Positions 6,114-9,780 of a DNA stretch of 9,780 nucleotides are shown here, one piece after another. This stretch comes from Candidatus Omnitrophota bacterium (GTDB taxonomy: Bacteria; Hinthialibacterota; Hinthialibacteria; JAKQFZ01): assembly GCA_029558215.1 (NCBI GenBank), contig JAKQFZ010000776.1, positions 1 through 9,780 on the forward strand. Reading direction: 5' to 3'. The notes below the pieces were generated by a model, which made no database searches, was not told where the DNA came from, and saw nothing but the letters and a program-made list of their open reading frames with translations. The position numbers and the translations under genes are program-made. The first letter of the stretch is position 1, and each line of letters starts with the position of its first letter.

Positions 6114-8402
6114 GTGCAGTTTGAGCCATTTCTTCCACCGTGGATTTTGATCGCGGGATTCTTTCTCTCCGCCGCTGTCGTGTTTCTTTCCTACTGGCGG
6201 CGGCTGAGGCAACAGGAGTCGCTGCTCGTCTATGTCTTTCTGCTGTTCAAGATAGGCGCTCTCGTGGTCTTAGTCTTTATGCTTGCCCGCCCTGTGACAC
6301 AGACGCGTAGAAAAGAGAAAGTTCACACCGTACTCCCCGTCTTGCTGGATGCTTCCGAAAGCATGGGCGTGGAGGATCAAGCGGGGACAACGCGCTTCAA
6401 CAAGGCTCGCGATCTCATCCTCTATCACTTGTCAAAGCAATTGTCCGAGGATTTCGATCTGCGGCTGTACACATTCGGATCTTTTCTTGAGCCTCAGACC
6501 GAAGGGACACTTGCCGCCATCCCTGCGGCCTATGGAAGTTCAACAGATATCGGTGGGGCAGTGATCGAGTCCCTGCGTCGTGAGGGCAAACGGGTGGACG
6601 CACTCGTGCTTTTGAGCGATGGCGTTCACAACCTGGGAACCCACCCCGCAGAGATCACCCCAGCTCTCAAGCAACAGGGGGTGCGCGTCTACACGGTTGG
6701 AATCGGTCAGGCGGGTGACTACAAGGACGTGGAGATTGGGAGCATTTCTGTTCCGACTATGGTTTTCATGAATGAAGAAGTCCCCGTAACATTCGATATT
6801 CGATCCTATGGATACAAATCAGTCAGTGCTGAAGTGATACTGCAGGGAACGCTTGTGGACGAAACGACCGCGAAAGTCGTCCAGAGTGACACGACAGCGG
6901 CTGCTAAGGGCAACACGATGGTGCTTGCGCGTCAGACGGTGGAACTTACAGAGAAGTTTCCCCAAGAGCGCGGGAAGATCACTTTCACCATCGGGGAAAG
7001 GGGCACCTACCAACTGACCCTGAGCACCCAGGTTCTTGCTGACGAAAGGGTCACCAGCAACAATCAAAAACAGGTTGAGGTTCATGTCACTCGGGAGCGA
7101 ATGCAGGTTCTGTTCCTGGAAGGCCGTCCTCGATGGGGTTACGGATTTCTGGTCAGGGCACTGCGTTCCGATCCCCGTATTGCGCTCCATGCGGTGTTGG
7201 AAATCGCCGAAGGCACCTTCTACCACCAGCGAACTGGCAAGCAGCAAGATCAGTCGGAGAAATGGGACTATCCCAAGCGAACAACTGACCTGAAGGACGT
7301 TGACCTCCTGATTCTGGGAGATGTTTCCCCGAAGCGATTTGGTGAGGAAGGCCTCAAAGCAATAGTTGATGCCGTTTCCGAGAAAGGGATGTCCGTTGTG
7401 CTGGTGGCAGGTGAATCCTCTTTCGGGCAGGATGGATTCTACGGAACTCCGATGGAAGCCATTCTGCCCGCTGAGTTGAAGGGAGAGCAGCAGGTTCTTC
7501 CTTCCTCGCCACTCAGTTATTTCGTCACCCCAGAAGGCACCAACCATCCGGTTTTTCGTGTGAGTTCAGACCCGATCGAGATGCAGGCTCTGCTTGGGAA
7601 TCTGCCGGAAATGGGAGCGTATTGGCCTCTGGGAAAGGCACGTCCCGCAGCGCTTGTTTTGATGACAGGTAAGACAGATGCAGCGGGGGATTCTCCGATT
7701 CTCCTCGCGGTTCAAAAGTACGGCAGGGGCAGAACGGCGATCTTGGCGACGGATGAGTGGTATCGCTGGTCATTCATGAAGGGCAGCGATCAACCGGGAC
7801 AGGTATTGCTGCGTCGTTTCTGGCAGGGCTTTGTGCGTTGGATCATCATGGGCGACATTGAGGACAAGGACGCCTTGGCGATCAGCCTTGAACAGGAACA
7901 GTATATCCAAGGCAAGGAGATTGAGATCAAAGTCCGTCATTCGTCATTCGATGCAACGGGAGCCAACAAGCCGGTGCTCTGGATTTCCTCTCCGGATTTT
8001 GGCCAGAAACAATTCCAACTGGAGCCCATGGAAGCTCCCGGTTGGTACAGGGTGGCTTTTCTGCCATCGGTCTTGGGAGCGTACAAACTGCTTGCTCGGG
8101 TGGAGCAGTCGGGCAAAGAACCGTTGACCGCCGAACGCGAGTTTCGCGTCGAGCCGTACGTCATGGAGCAGCGTAGCGCTGGGATGAATGAACAACTTCT
8201 GCGCAGCCTGAGCACCGATACAGGGGGACTCTACTTCAGTGCAGAAAACGTCACTGATCTTCCTCGAACTGTTCCCAAAGGGGAAAAGGAAGTTGAGCGA
8301 ACAATCACAAGACAACTCTGGAACAGTCCGATGCTCTACGGACTGCTGTTCTTGCTGATGTCTACCGAGTGGATCTGGCGGCGGCTTAGAGACCTGCCGT
8401 GA
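6114..8402 (+). CDS. Membrane-anchored VWA-domain protein with glutamine-amidotransferase-like domain
   Basis: Large membrane protein of 762 residues. Two transmembrane helices lie near the N-terminus (about 10-28 and 37-58) and another close to the C-terminus (about 739-756). A von Willebrand A domain follows the second helix, with an intact metal-ion-dependent adhesion site: DASES (D79, S81, S83), T144 in SSTDIGG and D169 in LLSDGVHN. A beta-rich region follows to about 325, then a segment resembling class I glutamine amidotransferase folds (about 330-470, starting MQVLFLEGRPRWGYGFLVRAL), without a catalytic Cys-His pair that I can see. This layout is common in planctomycete-like genomes, often beside MoxR ATPase and DUF58 genes, which are absent here. 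GTG at 6114 has AGGGGG 11 bases upstream; GTG at 6102 overlaps that AGGGGG, so the start is uncertain by four residues. Function unknown; a scaffold or envelope-sensing role is an inference. Confidence 0.85.
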   Translation: MQFEPFLPPWILIAGFFLSAAVVFLSYWRRLRQQESLLVYVFLLFKIGALVVLVFMLARPVTQTRRKEKVHTVLPVLLDASESMGVEDQAGTTRFNKARDLILYHLSKQLSEDFDLRLYTFGSFLEPQTEGTLAAIPAAYGSSTDIGGAVIESLRREGKRVDALVLLSDGVHNLGTHPAEITPALKQQGVRVYTVGIGQAGDYKDVEIGSISVPTMVFMNEEVPVTFDIRSYGYKSVSAEVILQGTLVDETTAKVVQSDTTAAAKGNTMVLARQTVELTEKFPQERGKITFTIGERGTYQLTLSTQVLADERVTSNNQKQVEVHVTRERMQVLFLEGRPRWGYGFLVRALRSDPRIALHAVLEIAEGTFYHQRTGKQQDQSEKWDYPKRTTDLKDVDLLILGDVSPKRFGEEGLKAIVDAVSEKGMSVVLVAGESSFGQDGFYGTPMEAILPAELKGEQQVLPSSPLSYFVTPEGTNHPVFRVSSDPIEMQALLGNLPEMGAYWPLGKARPAALVLMTGKTDAAGDSPILLAVQKYGRGRTAILATDEWYRWSFMKGSDQPGQVLLRRFWQGFVRWIIMGDIEDKDALAISLEQEQYIQGKEIEIKVRHSSFDATGANKPVLWISSPDFGQKQFQLEPMEAPGWYRVAFLPSVLGAYKLLARVEQSGKEPLTAEREFRVEPYVMEQRSAGMNEQLLRSLSTDTGGLYFSAENVTDLPRTVPKGEKEVERTITRQLWNSPMLYGLLFLLMSTEWIWRRLRDLP

Positions 8403-8474
8403 TACGAGAATGAATGGGCTGTTCCTGGGAGAGCAACCACCTTCCCCATAGGCGCTGATCTTACAATTCCGGAC

Positions 8475-8522
8475 AGACAGCGTGTAGCCCGGTTTCCCCG
8501 GAGGCTGTCTCAATAAACCGGG
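8475..8522. repeat. Two interleaved inverted repeats, possible pseudoknot
   Basis: AGACAGC (8475-8481) pairs with GCTGTCT (8504-8510), and CCCGGTTT (8488-8495) pairs with AAACCGGG (8515-8522). The pairs cross rather than nest, giving an H-type pseudoknot topology with connecting loops of 6, 8 and 4 bases, or two mutually exclusive hairpins. It begins 72 bases after the VWA stop codon. It could act as a 3' structure or terminator-like element; no T-run follows on the plus strand. Confidence 0.45.
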
Positions 8523-8630
8523 GCCCTGGGTTGAGGAGAATCCAGATTGAGAACTGGGATAGTCCTTCGGAGCAAAGATGGTGGAACTCGGAAACAGGTT
8601 GCAGCGTTCAGCGCACATGACAAGACAACT

Positions 8631-8648
8631 GATGGGTCACGACCCATC
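8631..8648. repeat. Palindrome 1 of the intergenic chain
   Basis: GATGGGTC and GACCCATC are perfect eight-base arms separated by AC. The motif resembles short REP-like palindromes (GGGTC...GACCC) dispersed in many bacterial genomes; copies elsewhere in this genome cannot be checked here. Confidence 0.6.
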
Positions 8649-8652
8649 CTAC

Positions 8653-8665
8653 CTGGGGTTCCCAG
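8653..8665. repeat. Palindrome 2 of the intergenic chain
   Basis: CTGGG and CCCAG flank GTT. The arms are only five bases, so alone this would be unremarkable; it is listed because it stands in line between stronger palindromes. Confidence 0.4.
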
Positions 8666-8672
8666 ACGAACA

Positions 8673-8693
8673 CCTTCTCCCCTTGGGAGAAGG
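8673..8693. repeat. Palindrome 3 of the intergenic chain
   Basis: CCTTCTCCC and GGGAGAAGG are perfect nine-base arms around CTT, followed by CAGGGATGAGGG. This combination looks like a widespread intergenic repeat family seen in unrelated bacteria; identity as a REP element is inferred from memory of such motifs. Confidence 0.6.
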
Positions 8694-8713
8694 CAGGGAT
8701 GAGGGCATTGGAG

Positions 8714-8732
8714 CGGGAGCATCTTGCTCCCG
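8714..8732. repeat. Palindrome 4 of the intergenic chain
   Basis: CGGGAGCA and TGCTCCCG are perfect eight-base arms around TCT. As RNA this is a stable stem with a three-base loop; without a following T-run it is not a typical terminator on the plus strand. Confidence 0.6.
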
Positions 8733-8738
8733 AATTCT

Positions 8739-8764
8739 GAGATATCAAATTTGAGATCTCAAAT
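8739..8764. repeat. GATC-centred 16-base palindrome within a 12-base direct repeat
   Basis: ATTTGAGATCTCAAAT (8749-8764) is a perfect palindrome with GATC (8755-8758) at its centre. The units GAGATATCAAAT (8739-8750) and GAGATCTCAAAT (8753-8764) are also direct repeats differing at one base. Such a site could bind a dimeric protein or be a mobile-repeat boundary; neither is shown. Confidence 0.55.
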
Positions 8765-8872
8765 CGGAATACCTGAGTGCTCACACCTCATTTCGCTCAT
8801 TTCCGATTCGGGTTGAACACGTTGGGCGAAATACGGTATATTTGAGAAGACGTTGCAGGACGGGGTTTGCAG

Positions 8873-9640
8873 ATGAATTTGGTCAGCGAAAAGGATTGCG
8901 CAAGGATAGTTGGCTGGGCACTGCCCATCGAATCCGACTGGAACACCGTCAGCACGAACAACGCCTGGCTGAAAACCGACGGCATCGGGATCATCTTCAG
9001 CACCGGCGATTCCGACTTCCAAATTGACTTGATCAGACTGTCGAATTCGATGACGAAGACGTTCAATGCGCTGACCGGTGGCTCGATAGGCAAGATCGCC
9101 GCAACGTATGATTTTGGGGATGGCGCTCCTGACAAGACAATGTCCTGGCTCGACTATGATCGGCTCGGCAACGTTATGGGAACGTCCGACATGACAGGTG
9201 ATCAGATTGCTTCATACCATCAGGACGCCTACGGGAACGTGCTTTCGAGCATGAATACCGGCGCATGGGCAGCTTCGTTCTCCGGCAGGCATCTGACGAC
9301 GAAGGAATATGATCCGGATGGGGAGATGTACTATTTCTGGCAGAGGTGGTATGAGCCTCCAACGGCCAAATTCATATCAGCAGATCCCTTTCATTATAGA
9401 AAGAGCGATCCTGCTTATCTACGCCGGCATATGTTTGTCATGCACAATCCCCTCGGCTACATTGATGTAACCGGTGAGTTGCCGAGTGGATGTCTTATCG
9501 TAATCGGAGGTGGCGTGGTTGTGTGCTGTGCCCTTGCGACATTCTGCCCCAGTTTGGCCGGAATGTGCGAAGATGCGTATCATGAATATGCTTGTCACGG
9601 TGGACCCAAGCCCCCCCCTTATTTGCAAACCCTTCTATAA
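8873..9640 (+). CDS. RHS-repeat core domain protein, 5'-truncated
   Basis: Fragment of an RHS/YD-repeat protein, 255 residues as read; complete RHS proteins usually have well over a thousand. From about residue 80 the sequence is typical of the conserved RHS core: YDRLGNVMGTSD (from 95), YHQDAYGNV, LTTKEYDPDG (from 141), MYYFWQRWYEPPTAKFISADP and GYIDVTGE (from 195). The RHS core normally ends a protein shell that encloses a variable C-terminal toxin or effector. The tail after residue 202 is variable, as expected: a hydrophobic stretch CLIVIGGGVVVCCALATF (207-224) and further cysteines up to YACHGG. The upstream YD-repeat shell is missing and the frame is closed at 8843. ATG 8873 has a weak CGGGG seven bases upstream, so translation may be poor or the gene a remnant. 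The stop at 9638-9640 comes shortly after an 8-C run, and a one-base contraction would extend the protein. Confidence 0.72.
   Translation: MNLVSEKDCARIVGWALPIESDWNTVSTNNAWLKTDGIGIIFSTGDSDFQIDLIRLSNSMTKTFNALTGGSIGKIAATYDFGDGAPDKTMSWLDYDRLGNVMGTSDMTGDQIASYHQDAYGNVLSSMNTGAWAASFSGRHLTTKEYDPDGEMYYFWQRWYEPPTAKFISADPFHYRKSDPAYLRRHMFVMHNPLGYIDVTGELPSGCLIVIGGGVVVCCALATFCPSLAGMCEDAYHEYACHGGPKPPPYLQTLL
9611..9618 (+). repeat. Homopolymeric run of eight C near the RHS stop codon
   Basis: Eight consecutive C bases encode the end of GGPKPPP in the frame shown. Runs of this length are prone to slippage in replication and sequencing. Removing one C would change the ending from PPPYLQTLL and stop to a 46-residue extension ending at 9758. 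Confidence 0.75.
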
Positions 9641-9758
9641 GATTTTCCCGTCAATGAAGACACACATTCCAGAAGACTGCAAGCTATGCAAGGAAGAGAG
9701 AGGTGAGTTGCCGCCTGGAGCTGGTGAACGCTGGGAGAACGGAGGGCCCTCTGAATGA
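9619..9758 (+). other. Alternative-frame C-terminal extension of the RHS protein
   Basis: If the poly-C run had seven C, the RHS frame would continue through LICKPFYKIFPSMK, IPEDCKLCKEERGELPPG and ERWENGGPSE to TGA at 9756-9758. The extension is charged and contains a CxxC pair (CKLC), continuing the cysteine-rich character of the RHS tail. A separate small protein starting at ATG 9654 (MKTHIPEDCK) is possible but has no clear Shine-Dalgarno. The extension's stop overlaps the ATG of the next reading frame, as in coupled genes, which supports this frame being real. Whether the C run is a sequencing error, a mutation or a switch cannot be decided here. Confidence 0.45.
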
Positions 9759-9780
9759 TCAGTCGTGATTCAGCAATGAA
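9755..9780 (+). CDS. Possible start of a downstream gene, cut by the window end
   Basis: ATG at 9755 is preceded at eight bases by GGAGGG (9741-9746), a strong ribosome binding site, and overlaps the TGA of the alternative RHS tail frame as ATGA. Only MISRDSAM is visible, so no function can be given. In RHS and other polymorphic toxin loci the gene right after the toxin tail is often its immunity gene; this position fits that rule but proves nothing. Confidence 0.4.

Larger units (their letters stand above)
8403..8872. other. Structured non-coding region between the VWA and RHS genes
   Basis: About 470 bases with no convincing gene. The reverse-strand readings here (8722-8510 and 9022-8759) run through repeated palindromes or the RHS gene and look spurious. 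No YD-type RHS repeats are readable in any frame, so the missing front of the RHS protein has not simply been frameshifted here. The region contains two interleaved inverted repeats (8475-8522) and a chain of five palindromes (8631-8764), listed separately. Stretches such as CTTCTCCC/GGGAGAAG and GGGAGCA/TGCTCCC resemble short repeat motifs scattered through many bacterial genomes. Confidence 0.6.

Noticed and set aside
6819..7547. Reverse-strand open reading frame of 242 codons opposite the VWA gene
   Set aside because: It is fully antisense to a convincing coding sequence and its product has no recognisable motif.
8631..8764. CRISPR array
   Set aside because: The palindromic units differ in sequence and length, so there is no constant repeat alternating with unique spacers, and no cas genes are present.
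8759..9022. Small reverse-strand gene overlapping the RHS start
   Set aside because: It is mostly antisense to the RHS frame, and its end runs into the palindrome region with no recognisable product.
1..9780. tRNA or rRNA genes
   Set aside because: No cloverleaf-like arrangement or conserved ribosomal RNA segment was seen in the intergenic regions on either strand.

Overview
The window reads as ordinary bacterial chromosome of moderately high GC (by eye, not computed). Two paired genes with Tat-type signal peptides (a Gfo/Idh/MocA oxidoreductase and a hydroxypyruvate-isomerase-like TIM barrel), a NIF3-family protein, a large membrane protein with a von Willebrand A domain and an RHS-core fragment together suggest a member of the Planctomycetota/Verrucomicrobiota-like bacteria or a related uncultured phylum. 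This is an inference from gene content; nothing in the window fixes the taxon.

Layout. Positions 1-265 hold no convincing gene. From 266 to 2426 two plus-strand genes 16 bases apart form a small operon for exported sugar or polyol metabolism. From 2494 to 3441 a single minus-strand gene encodes a DpnA/DpnIIB-like adenine-N6 DNA methyltransferase, probably GATC-specific, with no restriction endonuclease beside it. It has a good sigma70-type promoter (TTGATA, 17 bases, TATATT), and a GATC lies between the two promoter boxes. From 3633 to 8402 three plus-strand genes follow closely: a secreted GH5-like glycoside hydrolase, a NIF3-family metal-binding protein and a VWA-domain membrane protein. 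They are probably co-transcribed, with a small hairpin in the last gap.

Positions 8403-8872 are non-coding and rich in structure. There are two interleaved inverted repeats with H-type pseudoknot topology, then five short palindromes in about 134 bases, the last centred on GATC. The region leads into a 5'-truncated RHS-repeat core protein (8873-9640) whose tail is cysteine-rich and hydrophobic. An 8-C run at 9611-9618 lies at the end of its frame. Removing one C would extend the protein by 46 residues to a stop that overlaps, as ATGA, the start of another possible gene with a strong Shine-Dalgarno sequence. This looks like an RHS tail module with either a frameshift mutation or a phase-variable switch.

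The strongest leads are the poly-C/ATGA arrangement at the RHS tail, the palindrome string and possible pseudoknot upstream of it, and the GATC in the promoter of the GATC-type methyltransferase. The metabolic genes themselves belong to recognised families. No clearly new multi-gene system is evident in the coding genes.
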